Made by a program: the position numbers and the translations under genes
Part shown: positions 1 through 8,107 of the stretch, in pieces
How the letters are laid out: each line of letters opens with the position of its first letter
Numbering within the stretch: position 1 is the first letter of the stretch
IMG/VR virus record: IMGVR_UViG_3300033153_005382
Location: 20,862-84,861 of that record
DNA: 64,000 nucleotides
DNA from: a virus
Direction: 5' to 3' (one strand)
Notes under the pieces: generated by a model
Seen by the model: only the letters and a program-made list of their open reading frames with translations
Told to the model about the DNA's origin: nothing
Database searches by the model: none

Positions 1-240
1 CTTCTCCCAACTGATAACGACTTCCTAAATGCGTTTTACTTCCCCATCTCCGTTTCCACATTGCCCACACCTCCGTCGCCTTCAGTTCCTCAGTCATAAA
101 CTCGATGTCAGCTTTGACCTCTTGTATTGTCTTCTCCAGTCGATCCGTGTCTATTCTCATACCTGAATACTCTACTTCAGCTAGCGCTAACGACCCTTCA
201 TGAACTAGCTGATAAGCATCCTTAGTTACAGGTCTCATAC
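1..240 (-). CDS. Family A DNA polymerase, N-terminal part (runs off left edge)
   Basis: The frame opens at ATG (240) and is still open at the window edge after 80 codons. The sequence around residues 18-32 (ALAEVEYSGMRIDTDRLE) matches the thumb-proximal segment that follows the exonuclease domain in Pol I family enzymes. The 3'-5' exonuclease domain is not in this protein; it sits in the gene at 472-1674, so the polymerase appears split into two polypeptides. The palm and fingers lie outside the window, so the assignment rests on this short segment and on context. Confidence 0.75.
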
Positions 241-260
241 TAAACCTTTCGAGTTAGACC

Positions 261-482
261 CTATCCTTCCTCATCTTCCTTCTGTATCCTAGACGATCGT
301 AAATACCTCCTAAGTTCGTCGACGAACTTTTGATCGGCGTACCATTCTAACATATCCAATGGCACTTGATCTACCGGTTGACCTTTGAACCTTCCAAACG
401 GTATTGGCTGCTTCCCGAATCGCCTCGACTCCGCTACTGTCATCCTGCTTGACTTTTCCTTGATCTCATACTCACCACACAT
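261..482 (-). CDS. DUF3820-like small protein
   Basis: A 73-residue protein with the motif IPFGRFKGQPVDQVPLDMLEWYA (central third), which resembles the DUF3820 family, often found beside exonucleases and polymerases in phages. It overlaps the end of the UDG-exonuclease gene by 11 nt and is followed after 20 nt by the polymerase gene, so it lies between the two halves of the replicative polymerase. The stop is TAG. Its molecular role is unknown. Confidence 0.7.
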   Translation of the reverse strand: MCGEYEIKEKSSRMTVAESRRFGKQPIPFGRFKGQPVDQVPLDMLEWYADQKFVDELRRYLRSSRIQKEDEEG

Positions 483-1674
483 TGGCCAACTCTTTCTTCT
501 GGACTTCAGCTACTCGATACTCCACTAGAGAATCTAAACCGTTATATAACAACAACTCCCTCAACGGAATCTCACCGATTCTATTCCTTCCGTTCCCTCC
601 TTTTGCAGATAAATATGGCCCTATCCGCTCATCCCAAGACGGAAACCCTAACCTCACATAAGCCTGAAACTTCGCAGACGTTATGCCTTGCCGATTATCC
701 AACACATGTGCTGCTTGCATACAATCATGATCCCAACTTCTAACTCCGTATCCAAACTCGGCTTTCGTCCACCGCTCCTCAAACTTAATGTTCGATCCTA
801 TCTTCCTCACTTCGGACCTCAACAAACTCCCTGTGGCCTCTCTTGCAGGTGACTCCCACGGATATGCTATCGTCCGACGACCGTCGAAACATATTGAACA
901 ACTCACAATCCGTGCATCCTTCCCATCCGGCTTCAATCTATCTGTTTCGTAGTCGAACGCAATCTGTTTACTTCGGTTTCCTTCCAATTGAATGATCTCC
1001 GATGCTGTCTCAGGACACTCGTATATCTCCACTTCCTTCTTCCAATCTGGAACCTCCTCCCATGGACTCCCAACGAGATCAAACGCTTCCTTCAAATGAC
1101 GCAAAAAAATTACAGAGACAACTTTATTCTTCTTCTCCTCCCTCATTATGTACGACGAATGCCAGGTCGGACATACCCAAGCATTCAGTCGTTGTGACGG
1201 TATACGCCACCCGACCCAACGTCCTACTGGTCCTAGATCCCTCGACCAGTCTTCTGTTATCAATGACTTGACTGCCGACCCGCCTAGCAGAACGATCGTC
1301 TCCGGCTTCAACTCCTCAATCGTTCTGTCTAGGTTAGGCCGACAGCATTCGATGTATGTATCAACGATCTCGTTGCTTGGTGGTCTACATATTACAGCAT
1401 TAGTCTTCCAACAATCTTCATCAAGATCCACTCCAATCTTGTCCAACTCGTCTCTGAACCGTTGGCCGGCTTTTCCTACCAATTGCACTCCTTCGTCATC
1501 TTCGATGCTGCCTGGCGCTTCAGCTACGACTAACACTTTTCTTCGTCCTTCTCCAGAGACCGGCATCTTAGGACTGCGACATTTTCTGTACAACCCACAC
1601 TCCCCACACCTAGGTCGACGATTCTTGAATGGACTTTCCTTGAGCACCTCCTCACTGCTGAAAAACCCCTTCAT
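472..1674 (-). CDS. Uracil-DNA glycosylase (family 4-like) fused to 3'-5' exonuclease domain
   Basis: The N-terminal half (about residues 15-200) looks like a family 4/5 UDG: early clustered cysteines suggest an Fe-S site, followed by VVAEAPGSIEDDEG, VGKAGQ, NAVICRPPSN and a later WHSSY motif. The C-terminal half (about 230-400) is a DnaQ/Pol I type exonuclease with DYET (Exo I), NIKFEERW (Exo II, Glu where Asp is usual) and YNGLDSLVEY (Exo III). It would proofread, and recognise uracil, for the polymerase encoded just downstream. The fusion is clear from one uninterrupted frame; activity of each half is inferred. Confidence 0.85.
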   Translation of the reverse strand: MKGFFSSEEVLKESPFKNRRPRCGECGLYRKCRSPKMPVSGEGRRKVLVVAEAPGSIEDDEGVQLVGKAGQRFRDELDKIGVDLDEDCWKTNAVICRPPSNEIVDTYIECCRPNLDRTIEELKPETIVLLGGSAVKSLITEDWSRDLGPVGRWVGWRIPSQRLNAWVCPTWHSSYIMREEKKNKVVSVIFLRHLKEAFDLVGSPWEEVPDWKKEVEIYECPETASEIIQLEGNRSKQIAFDYETDRLKPDGKDARIVSCSICFDGRRTIAYPWESPAREATGSLLRSEVRKIGSNIKFEERWTKAEFGYGVRSWDHDCMQAAHVLDNRQGITSAKFQAYVRLGFPSWDERIGPYLSAKGGNGRNRIGEIPLRELLLYNGLDSLVEYRVAEVQKKELANVW

Positions 1675-1677
1675 CTA

Positions 1678-2700
1678 TCAATCCTCCATTTCAGCTGTAC
1701 ATGTCACATACACCCACTCGTCTGTCTTGACTTGAATCCGTCCCGGTGCGATTATACACTCATTAGTCCGCATAACCACATCCTGCAACAATTCAGGATT
1801 AATCCTAAATCCAACCCGATCCCCATCGTAACTAACAGCCCTCGTCTCCTCATAGTACCCCATCGGCCCTTTTCCCGTTATCCGCAATCCTCCTTTCTTC
1901 AATTCTACAATCACTTCATCTCTCTGCAAATCCTCGTTACTGAACACACAGCACTTCTCTACTGCTTCCTTCATTCCATCTGGTAACTCCATCTGCGATC
2001 CGTTGACTTCTAAATGCTTTCCTACATCAGGATACTTACCCATGTACCTCCTGCACGAAATCGTACAGCCAGACTTGGCTTGGAAGTGTACCCAATCCTC
2101 GGTGGTGCTAATCTTACTAAACTCAAACCGAGATAGCATCTTGGCACAAGTCGCCCTGATCAACACATCCTCATCTACCCGAGTCTTTATCCTATATCGA
2201 CAAACCCGATAATCATCAGATGCTTCGATCCATTCTGGGCCGATATGGATACAAGTCAAGAAAAACTTGGTCTGATCGTCGCTAGCACACGACGCAGTAA
2301 AACTGATCGCGTCGTCAAATCCTGATGACAGTATCCGCCACTTCCCGGGTGCCTCTACTTCGCTGACCGGAAGTTCTACCTTGGACATGAACTGCACAAC
2401 AGCTTTCCTTTTAACCTTAGCCTCCTTCTCAAGTCGTCTGATGACTAATCCCTCATCGGTCTGTTCAATCTCAACTTCCTTACCTGGGATCTTCTTCAAG
2501 ATCTTCAACAGCGGTTCCGCAGGGACAGCCCCGGCAATTCCTAATCCTACAGGTGCAACGCAGGCTACTTCCTCGTTGTACGTGAAAACTTTCCCGTCCT
2601 GAAAAACAAAGCAGTCGGACTGTTCCAACATTTCCTGACGAGCCAATCCAGGACTGACCGACTCAAGCTGTTCTATAAATTCTTTCTTCCTGACCTTCAT
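1678..2700 (-). CDS. dnaN: DNA polymerase III beta-like sliding clamp
   Basis: At 340 residues the protein has the length expected for a three-domain beta clamp, and it ends with VYVTCTAEMED, the usual C-terminal strand pattern of bacterial clamps. Other matching segments are the FDDAISFTASCASDDQTKFFLTCIHI region and GDRVGFRINPELLQDVV. It would tether the polymerase to DNA. It is packed between csrA (4-nt overlap) and the UDG-exonuclease gene (3-nt gap), forming a replication operon. Sequence is divergent from host clamps, so a phage lineage origin is likely. Confidence 0.8.
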   Translation of the reverse strand: MKVRKKEFIEQLESVSPGLARQEMLEQSDCFVFQDGKVFTYNEEVACVAPVGLGIAGAVPAEPLLKILKKIPGKEVEIEQTDEGLVIRRLEKEAKVKRKAVVQFMSKVELPVSEVEAPGKWRILSSGFDDAISFTASCASDDQTKFFLTCIHIGPEWIEASDDYRVCRYRIKTRVDEDVLIRATCAKMLSRFEFSKISTTEDWVHFQAKSGCTISCRRYMGKYPDVGKHLEVNGSQMELPDGMKEAVEKCCVFSNEDLQRDEVIVELKKGGLRITGKGPMGYYEETRAVSYDGDRVGFRINPELLQDVVMRTNECIIAPGRIQVKTDEWVYVTCTAEMED

Positions 2701-2879
2701 ACTTCCCTCCGTTCGGTCTTTTGCTTGATTGCATCGAACACTTCCTGCCTATGTACAGGCACTTCCTTGGGAGCTTCGATTCCAATTCTTACCTTGTCTC
2801 CCCGAATTTCGACGACTTGTAAAATAACATCATCGCCGATCATTATTTTCTCACCTTTCAGTCTGCTCAACACTAACAT
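2697..2879 (-). CDS. csrA: CsrA-type post-transcriptional regulator
   Basis: A 60-residue protein with the full CsrA signature: MLVLSRLKGEKIMIGDD at the N terminus, VEIRGDKVRIGIEAPKEVPVHRQEV in the core and a short helical tail. CsrA dimers bind GGA motifs in mRNA leaders and alter translation or stability. The GxxAPxxxxVHR residues that form the RNA-binding surface are present. It overlaps the clamp gene by 4 nt. A phage copy could re-target host mRNAs or control phage messages; the direction is not deducible from sequence. Confidence 0.93.
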   Translation of the reverse strand: MLVLSRLKGEKIMIGDDVILQVVEIRGDKVRIGIEAPKEVPVHRQEVFDAIKQKTERREV

Positions 2880-3039
2880 TATCCCTCTCCTTTCGTCTTT
2901 TGAACAATTCCCTCATACGTTCCGTTGGTTCTCCATCTTTGGCCAAATACCAATACGACGGCATCAAATCCAAATGCTTCCCGACAACGACATCCGGTGA
3001 CTTTGTCTTACTATTACATCCCGAAAAATACAACCTCAT
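2851..3039 (-). CDS. Small protein resembling the N-terminal segment of DpdA-type transglycosylases
   Basis: This 62-residue ORF starts in an ATGA overlap with the dpdA stop and overlaps csrA by 29 nt. It reads MRLYFSGCNS and then LMPSYWYLAKDGEP. That pattern is what I would expect at the start of phage DpdA-like enzymes (a first beta strand, then a conserved S-Y/W-YL segment), while the upstream DpdA protein begins directly at its FLDSGAH motif and lacks it. I infer a split, order-swapped N-terminal piece; no alignment was run. Confidence 0.6.
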   Translation of the reverse strand: MRLYFSGCNSKTKSPDVVVGKHLDLMPSYWYLAKDGEPTERMRELFKRRKERDNVSVEQTER

Positions 3040-4025
3040 GCCAACCTATCTCCATTCGCTTCGAACCTTGGCGGATTATCGGTCAAATAATTCGTCAACT
3101 CTTCAAAAAACCTAATGTTATTCCTACACCTCTCCCGATAATCATTTATCACTCCTCCACTGTCCGCATCATCTAACTTACCTGGTTTCACTCCTGCTAT
3201 CTCAAACCATTCCTCCACTGTCCTCAGCCTACTCCGATCAGTCTTTGTTTTCGATCCTACTAACCACGAATAATGGGTCTTCCCTGCGGATTTCGACTTG
3301 ACCTTTGGTTCAACACTTCTGTCTCCGCATAATAATTCTGATTTCGTATCCTTCCGCATCGATGGTGATTCGTCACTAATGCTTACTACGTAAGGCTGAT
3401 ACCTAGGTAATCTGAAATCGAAAGAAAACTTCCCTTGCCGTTTCGGGGGTACATACACCTTGCCATACCCAGCCATCTTGGCCCAAGACGAACTGTCAAC
3501 AGAATGCCACGGATATCTGGAAATCAAAGCAAATGACGTCATGGCAAACCCATGTGTCTTCACTTTAGGCTTTCCATTCTCACATAACATTCCGAACACC
3601 CTATCGCCCCACTTGGGATACACCCTCCAATTCGCCTCCTGGCCTACTCCTCCTATCCCAAGATAATCATACCCCTCCTTCAAATACCGTACCAACCACT
3701 TCTCATCAGTTCCCCAATGGATGACAGGTACAGGATTCAACTTGTACTTATCCTCCATATACTTCTGAACCTTCCATGACATGTCGGGATTGAAAATAAC
3801 GTCTACGGTCACGTAGTAATCCAACTCATCCTTGTGTTTCAGCAAAAACTCGCAATACGTATCAACATAATCCCAAAACTCCTCTGTCCGGTAATACTCA
3901 AACTGGTCTAATCTATTCTCGCTGCCTACTGCAAGCCTCTTTCCTTTCTTCATTACCCGTTCCGTGTACAGAGTATGAGCACCGGAATCCAAAAACGTCT
4001 TCCCTACGTTACATTGGCTCATCAT
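3036..4025 (-). CDS. dpdA: DpdA-like queuine tRNA-ribosyltransferase homologue (7-deazaguanine insertion into DNA)
   Basis: A 329-residue TIM-barrel type protein of the phage TGT/DpdA family. Visible motifs are FLDSGAH (Asp at residue 13), YYVTVDVIFNPD (second Asp near residue 76), PVPVIHWGTDEKWL, YDYLGIGGVGQ and YPWHSVDSSSWA, in the family order. DpdA exchanges guanine in DNA for a preQ0-type base. Neighbours upstream encode QueD, QueE and FolE functions, which supports a DNA-modification role. The start overlaps the glycosyltransferase gene by 17 nt. The usual N-terminal strand is missing and may be supplied by the downstream ORF at 2851-3039. Confidence 0.82.
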   Translation of the reverse strand: MMSQCNVGKTFLDSGAHTLYTERVMKKGKRLAVGSENRLDQFEYYRTEEFWDYVDTYCEFLLKHKDELDYYVTVDVIFNPDMSWKVQKYMEDKYKLNPVPVIHWGTDEKWLVRYLKEGYDYLGIGGVGQEANWRVYPKWGDRVFGMLCENGKPKVKTHGFAMTSFALISRYPWHSVDSSSWAKMAGYGKVYVPPKRQGKFSFDFRLPRYQPYVVSISDESPSMRKDTKSELLCGDRSVEPKVKSKSAGKTHYSWLVGSKTKTDRSRLRTVEEWFEIAGVKPGKLDDADSGGVINDYRERCRNNIRFFEELTNYLTDNPPRFEANGDRLA

Positions 4026-5187
4026 ACCAACCTTCCACTAGCCCCATTACAGCCAACTGCCTCTTCCACGTCAAGTCAAACCTATTATGGATCCAAGCTC
4101 TATTCTGTATCGCATCCCTAGTCCATAGATCATCTCGATCCAATGCACAGCAAACTTTCCTAGTGCAATCTTCCACATCCTGACGTTCGTACAAAAACCT
4201 CCGATCCCTCCGAAACGTTAACGGAAACGATCTGAAATATGGATACAACGGATATGCACCAGCCACAGAAGCCTCCAACAACGTAAACGCTACAAAATCC
4301 TGCAAGGCCGTGTTGATCTGTACCCTTGCTGTACACAACTCCGAATAGTACTCCTCCTTAGTACAATTCGTATGTACCTGCAACTGTCCCTTATGCACTT
4401 CCACTGCCTCATCCAACTTCTCTACTAATGCCAAATCATTGGACCTCACTTTCTTTGATCCTGTACACACTACAAACTTTGTATCGGGCCTTTGTTCCAA
4501 AACCTTGGAAACAACCTTGAGAAAGAACAACGGATCTTTTTCCGTATCCCAACGGCTACTATACACAACCTTCTGAAGTCGTTCCATTTCCCATGCCCCT
4601 TCCCGCCATGGCATTCGTTCGTTGACCTCCTCAGTACAGAACGGAAGCCCTACAACGAACACTTTGGATTCCTGGGCAATCCCTCCTTGGACAACCAACT
4701 CTTTTAGCAAGGGATGTCCTACAAAAATGCCATCATAGATCTTACCATACCCCTGCTCGATGGGTCGTATCCAATACTTCATCCCTGCCGTAAAATCAAA
4801 TTCGTCAACTGACTGTGCCCACAACATTGAGTACATCTTAGGATATACTCCAATCTGATCAAACAGATAAGGTAACGCCTCGACACCTGGTGTCCAAAAG
4901 TCCTCAAAATAGATACAATCCTCACTCTTGATCTCGCCCCTATCCGTCAGTTCCAACAACTGCTCGACTTGGGAAAAACTCCACCGTGATCTTCCCACTG
5001 CATCAAGTACAACTCCCTTCTCTATTCCTACTTTCCCATCCCTCACTCCTCCGATCCGTCGGTATTCGATCCCTACCTCACGCCATTTCCGTTCCATCCA
5101 TCCTGTGACAGGATGACTCAACTGCCAAGTATACCTCTCCTTGTACGGTTCTAATGGCACATAATACAACATATCATTACTCCACAT
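4009..5187 (-). CDS. GT-B type glycosyltransferase (group 1-like)
   Basis: A 392-residue protein with a GT-B layout: an N-terminal half with KVFVVGLPF near the domain junction, and a C-terminal half with VYSSRWDTEKDPLFFLKVV, KFVVCTG and FVAFTLLEASVAGAYPLYP, which resembles the donor-binding E-x7-G-x-P region of group 1 enzymes. It sits inside the deazaguanine module between the PTPS-like gene and dpdA with overlaps at both ends. It might glycosylate a modified base or simply be a stray member of the sugar cassette; donor and acceptor are unknown. Confidence 0.7.
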   Translation of the reverse strand: MWSNDMLYYVPLEPYKERYTWQLSHPVTGWMERKWREVGIEYRRIGGVRDGKVGIEKGVVLDAVGRSRWSFSQVEQLLELTDRGEIKSEDCIYFEDFWTPGVEALPYLFDQIGVYPKMYSMLWAQSVDEFDFTAGMKYWIRPIEQGYGKIYDGIFVGHPLLKELVVQGGIAQESKVFVVGLPFCTEEVNERMPWREGAWEMERLQKVVYSSRWDTEKDPLFFLKVVSKVLEQRPDTKFVVCTGSKKVRSNDLALVEKLDEAVEVHKGQLQVHTNCTKEEYYSELCTARVQINTALQDFVAFTLLEASVAGAYPLYPYFRSFPLTFRRDRRFLYERQDVEDCTRKVCCALDRDDLWTRDAIQNRAWIHNRFDLTWKRQLAVMGLVEGWYDEPM

Positions 5188-5920
5188 CTACGTCCACATA
5201 GAAATCGGTCCTGTACAACGAATCGTTTTTCATAGTTCTATATTCCCTATCGCTTGATTCCTCGATCCATACGATTTCTGTCTCAGTCTCCTCCTTCCTA
5301 AATCGCTGCCCATTCACTGTAATACTGCTCTCGTCTTCTATAGTCAAAACATAGCCGTGACATGCAGCCTGGCCCAAAATCCTTTTAATTGTCGCCAGAG
5401 TATCCATTCTCAACTTCCGATCATTTCCTGCTCCGTAATAGACAGCCTCTACCCTCAATCTCACACGATCGAACAGCTTACGAAATACATCAGGACTCGC
5501 ACACCCAGGAACAAACAAAGTCCATAACCCCGATCTCGGACCTTCCGCTTCTCGCCCTATGAAACACTTGCCTTTTTTCTCCCATGCTGGCAATCTATCC
5601 TGATCCCTCGTTACCTTCGCTCCATTCTCCCCGTCCTCACTCACTTCAACCCAATCAGCAGTCAACGCCTCTAAAACACAATGCCCTATATCTTCGCACG
5701 AATGGTCAAAACGTGCTCCTTCAAACTTCGACCGAATGAACCTTCTTAGTCTAGACTTGAACTGGAAAAACTCCACCTCCCTATCGCCATGTCCCACTCC
5801 CACTCCCACTTTGACATGGAATACATGGCGATGCCAGCCCCTCAAAAACGAAACCGCTTCGGGGGCTTCCTTCCACCGATGATGTCCAACAAACTGATCC
5901 GTGACCCAAACTTCGATCAT
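5177..5920 (-). CDS. Divergent 6-pyruvoyltetrahydropterin synthase (QueD)-like protein
   Basis: The N-terminal third carries FVGHHRW, WHRHVFHVKVGVGVGHGDREVEF and later FDHSCEDIG. The spacing of His residues resembles the zinc site of the PTPS/QueD fold, and DREVEF replaces the usual FDY segment. The C-terminal part (about residues 120-247) is unassigned and contains GCASPDVFRKLFDRVRLRVEAVYYG. A canonical QueD is encoded separately at 9202-9693, so this protein probably has another role in base modification. Family assignment is by motif only. Confidence 0.6.
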   Translation of the reverse strand: MIEVWVTDQFVGHHRWKEAPEAVSFLRGWHRHVFHVKVGVGVGHGDREVEFFQFKSRLRRFIRSKFEGARFDHSCEDIGHCVLEALTADWVEVSEDGENGAKVTRDQDRLPAWEKKGKCFIGREAEGPRSGLWTLFVPGCASPDVFRKLFDRVRLRVEAVYYGAGNDRKLRMDTLATIKRILGQAACHGYVLTIEDESSITVNGQRFRKEETETEIVWIEESSDREYRTMKNDSLYRTDFYVDVDVE

Positions 5921-5962
5921 AATTCACTCCAATCCAATTAGAAACATTATCCATTATCAGCT

Positions 5963-6874
5963 TTAGCTCCTTATCACCGAAAAGAACTCCTGCCTCGTTA
6001 AGCCAGACTCTTGAAACACCCCTGTAAGACTTGACGTCACCATTCTACAATCTTGCTTCCTTACTCCCCTGCACACAATGCACAAATGCTGTGCTTCCAA
6101 AACACACGCCGATCCTTTTGGATTCAACAATTCATCCAATGCCTTGGTCACTTGCTGACACAACCTTTCCTGTATCTGCAGCCGTCTTGAAAAAACCTCC
6201 AGTACTCTCGCTAGCTTGCTCACTCCGATTACCTTCCCATCTGGTATATACCCTATGTGAGCCCTTCCAACAAACGGTAACATATGATGCTCGCACATAC
6301 TAACAAACTCGATGTCCCTGAGTAGTACCATCTCATCGCAAGCTCCGTCAGTAAACACCTTAACTACATCCTCAGCTGTCTTATTATAACCCTCAAACAA
6401 TTCCTGGTACGACCGGACAACCCTCGCAGGGGTCTCCTTCAAGCCTTCCCGCTCCGGATCTTCCCCTATGTACTGAAGCAGTCTCCTGACATTGTCTTCC
6501 GGTCCCGCTTGACTCTTCATCCGATCCCACGGAAACGACACCCATTCATTGATAGATTCCTTTTGCTTATCCACCAACACGAAGAACGGACGATCCGGAT
6601 GACGTTGCTTAGTCCTTCCACTGTCCAACACATCATCTACCACAACATGGGCCTTCGCCAAATCATCTACAATTTCAAGCCGTGGTCCCTCCTGACTCCA
6701 TCTCTTCTCATTCTGCTTCGCGATCGCAACAGCCTGAGCAGCGTATACTCCCGCTTTCGGCACTGGATATAAGAACAACGTTGAAGTCGGCAAAAACGGG
6801 ACAATGTCTCGATGAAAAATCTCCCCCAACAGAGCGTTGGCTCTTTCGTCTACATCAGTCCAAGACAGCTTCAT
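5963..6874 (-). CDS. folE: Phosphoribosyltransferase-like domain fused to GTP cyclohydrolase I
   Basis: Residues 1-110 resemble a type I phosphoribosyltransferase, with the PRPP loop AHVVVDDVLDSGRT and FPWD. Residues about 125-303 are a full FolE: LLQYIGEDPEREGLKETPARV, FVSMCEHHMLPFVGRAHIGYIP, VIGVSKLARVLEVFSRRLQIQERL and CVLEAQHLCIVCRGV. The zinc ligands (Cys in CEHH, His, Cys in CIVCRG) are present. FolE converts GTP to dihydroneopterin triphosphate, the first step to preQ0. The fused PRTase could channel guanine or PRPP; this is inference. Confidence 0.92.
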   Translation of the reverse strand: MKLSWTDVDERANALLGEIFHRDIVPFLPTSTLFLYPVPKAGVYAAQAVAIAKQNEKRWSQEGPRLEIVDDLAKAHVVVDDVLDSGRTKQRHPDRPFFVLVDKQKESINEWVSFPWDRMKSQAGPEDNVRRLLQYIGEDPEREGLKETPARVVRSYQELFEGYNKTAEDVVKVFTDGACDEMVLLRDIEFVSMCEHHMLPFVGRAHIGYIPDGKVIGVSKLARVLEVFSRRLQIQERLCQQVTKALDELLNPKGSACVLEAQHLCIVCRGVRKQDCRMVTSSLTGVFQESGLTRQEFFSVIRS

Positions 6875-6923
6875 ATTTCTTCTCCATTTAAGTTACAACT
6901 CCTCGTCATTCCCTCTTTATCTC

Positions 6924-7166
6924 CTATCGAGACCCGGACTTAGACCAAGATCGAGACCAAAACCGAGACCCGGACAGAGACCCAGACCAAGACCAAAACT
7001 GAGACTGAGACCAAGACCGAGACCGAGACTGAGACTGAGACTGAGAACAAGAACTAGACCGAGACCAAGACCAAGACCGATACCGAGACTGCCACCGAAC
7101 AAGAGGCAATAAACTACAGAAAGATCTACACTGTCGAAATTCTGGTAAAAATCTCATCTGACTCAT
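6924..7166 (-). CDS. Ser/Arg/Trp dipeptide-repeat ORF downstream of queE
   Basis: The start codon overlaps the queE stop (ATGA). About 27 ordinary residues (MSQMRFLPEFRQC and so on) are followed by roughly 50 residues of alternating S with R, W or Q, encoded by the hexanucleotide array. It ends with SGSR and TAG, the same kind of end as the tandem ORFs upstream of queE. Translation is plausible from the coupling but unproven. Other frames of the array give Gly-Leu repeats. Confidence 0.4.
   Translation of the reverse strand: MSQMRFLPEFRQCRSFCSLLPLVRWQSRYRSWSWSRSSSCSQSQSQSRSRSWSQSQFWSWSGSLSGSRFWSRSWSKSGSR
6925..7098. repeat. GAGACC/AAGACC hexanucleotide array between queE and folE
   Basis: The plus strand is an imperfect run of hexamers of the form NAGACC or GAGACT (minus strand GGTCTN). 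Many units read GAGACC, so the minus strand repeatedly shows GGTCTC. Substitutions fall mainly at the first and last positions of each hexamer, and the hexamer phase keeps one reading frame open. The array flanks queE on its downstream side and matches the larger array set at 7862-8792. Confidence 0.9.
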
Positions 7167-7840
7167 TCCAATCCAACCACTTTATGTAACTGCACACCTA
7201 GCCGATACCCCATCACCATTGATGCGGCAACGCATAAATCCAGATTGGCCGCGTTCCTATCCTCATCTCCTTCGTCCATCGGCTGTACGAATAGCTCACC
7301 TCGATGCTCTCTCGGCGGTCGGTACACATTCAGCGGGATATAATCCCGATCCACACCCTCCTTGATCGACAACACATACTTCCAAACGATTCGGCCCCAA
7401 AATTCACAATCCCATTCCATCTCGGTCTGCAGGGGTGTCTTTGGGCTGCACACAATCGTCAAATCCATTGTGCTGGTCATTGGTCTTAGATCGGCTGCCC
7501 ACTCACACAAATAAGTGCCGTTAGTCTCTATCTGGATCCTATAGCCCTCAGACCGGAGCCTACGAATCAGCGGCAACACATTCTGCATTAGCGGCTCCCC
7601 GCCCGTTAGCACTACCAACTTCCCCACTCCGCTGTGTCCACTTCGACGGTCCTTTATCCGTCTGGCAATCTCATCCAAATTCAATACAGCACTTAATGAA
7701 TAATCAGTGTCGCACCAAGCGCATTTCAAATTACACCCAGCAAGACGAACAAACACGGACGGCGTTCCTACTAGTGGCCCTTCGCCTTGGATCGAGGGAA
7801 AGATTGAATGCACCGCTAATTCATCATCGTTGTACTTCAT
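7163..7840 (-). CDS. queE: 7-carboxy-7-deazaguanine synthase (radical SAM)
   Basis: The protein starts HSIFPSIQGEGPLVGTPSVFVRLAGCNLKCAWCDTDYS, the diagnostic QueE N terminus with the radical SAM CxxxCxxC cluster motif, followed by LVVLTGGEPLMQ. QueE converts 6-carboxytetrahydropterin to 7-carboxy-7-deazaguanine in the preQ0 pathway. At 225 residues its length is normal. An AGGAGG site precedes the ATG by about 10 nt. The gene is flanked on both sides by hexanucleotide arrays, and its frame is shared with the upstream repeat ORFs, separated by a TAG. Confidence 0.93.
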   Translation of the reverse strand: MKYNDDELAVHSIFPSIQGEGPLVGTPSVFVRLAGCNLKCAWCDTDYSLSAVLNLDEIARRIKDRRSGHSGVGKLVVLTGGEPLMQNVLPLIRRLRSEGYRIQIETNGTYLCEWAADLRPMTSTMDLTIVCSPKTPLQTEMEWDCEFWGRIVWKYVLSIKEGVDRDYIPLNVYRPPREHRGELFVQPMDEGDEDRNAANLDLCVAASMVMGYRLGVQLHKVVGLE

Positions 7841-7855
7841 ATCTCTAGCTTCCTC

Positions 7856-7993
7856 CTATCCTATCCTAGACCGATACCGATACCGAGACTGAGACCGAGA
7901 CCAAGACCAAGACCGAGACCCAGACCAAGACCGAGACCAAGACTGAGACCTAGACCGAGACTGACACCGGGATCCTTCAAATAGGTATCTCAT
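7856..7993 (-). CDS. Tandem SR-repeat micro-ORF 5 (45 aa), next to queE
   Basis: It starts with MRYLFEGS, continues as alternating S with R, W, Q or G, and ends RYRYRSRIG then TAG. The ATG sits 9 nt after the TAG of the previous ORF within the repeated spacer, with TAGGAG acting as both stop and ribosome binding site. The stop is followed in the same frame, after five codons, by the queE start. Translation is plausible but untested. Confidence 0.4.
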   Translation of the reverse strand: MRYLFEGSRCQSRSRSQSWSRSWSGSRSWSWSRSQSRYRYRSRIG

Positions 7994-8002
7994 CCTAATC
8001 TC

Positions 8003-8098
8003 CTATCGAGACTGAGACCAAGACCAAAACCAATTCCGAGACCGAGACCAAGACCAAAACCGAGACCAAATTCTAGATCCAACAATGAGATACCTCAT
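8003..8098 (-). CDS. Tandem SR-repeat micro-ORF 4 (31 aa)
   Basis: It starts MRYLIVGS in the diverged spacer copy and then alternates S, W, R and F to a final SQSR and TAG. It is the shortest unit and is in the same frame as the units on both sides. The TAGGAG site is kept even though the octapeptide has changed, which hints at selection on the start region. Confidence 0.35.
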   Translation of the reverse strand: MRYLIVGSRIWSRFWSWSRSRNWFWSWSQSR

Positions 8099-8107
8099 CC
8101 TTATCTC

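Noticed and set aside
1148-1735. Plus-strand frame opposite the UDG-exonuclease gene
   Set aside because: Its composition mirrors the real gene in reverse, and no plus-strand gene elsewhere in the window is convincing.
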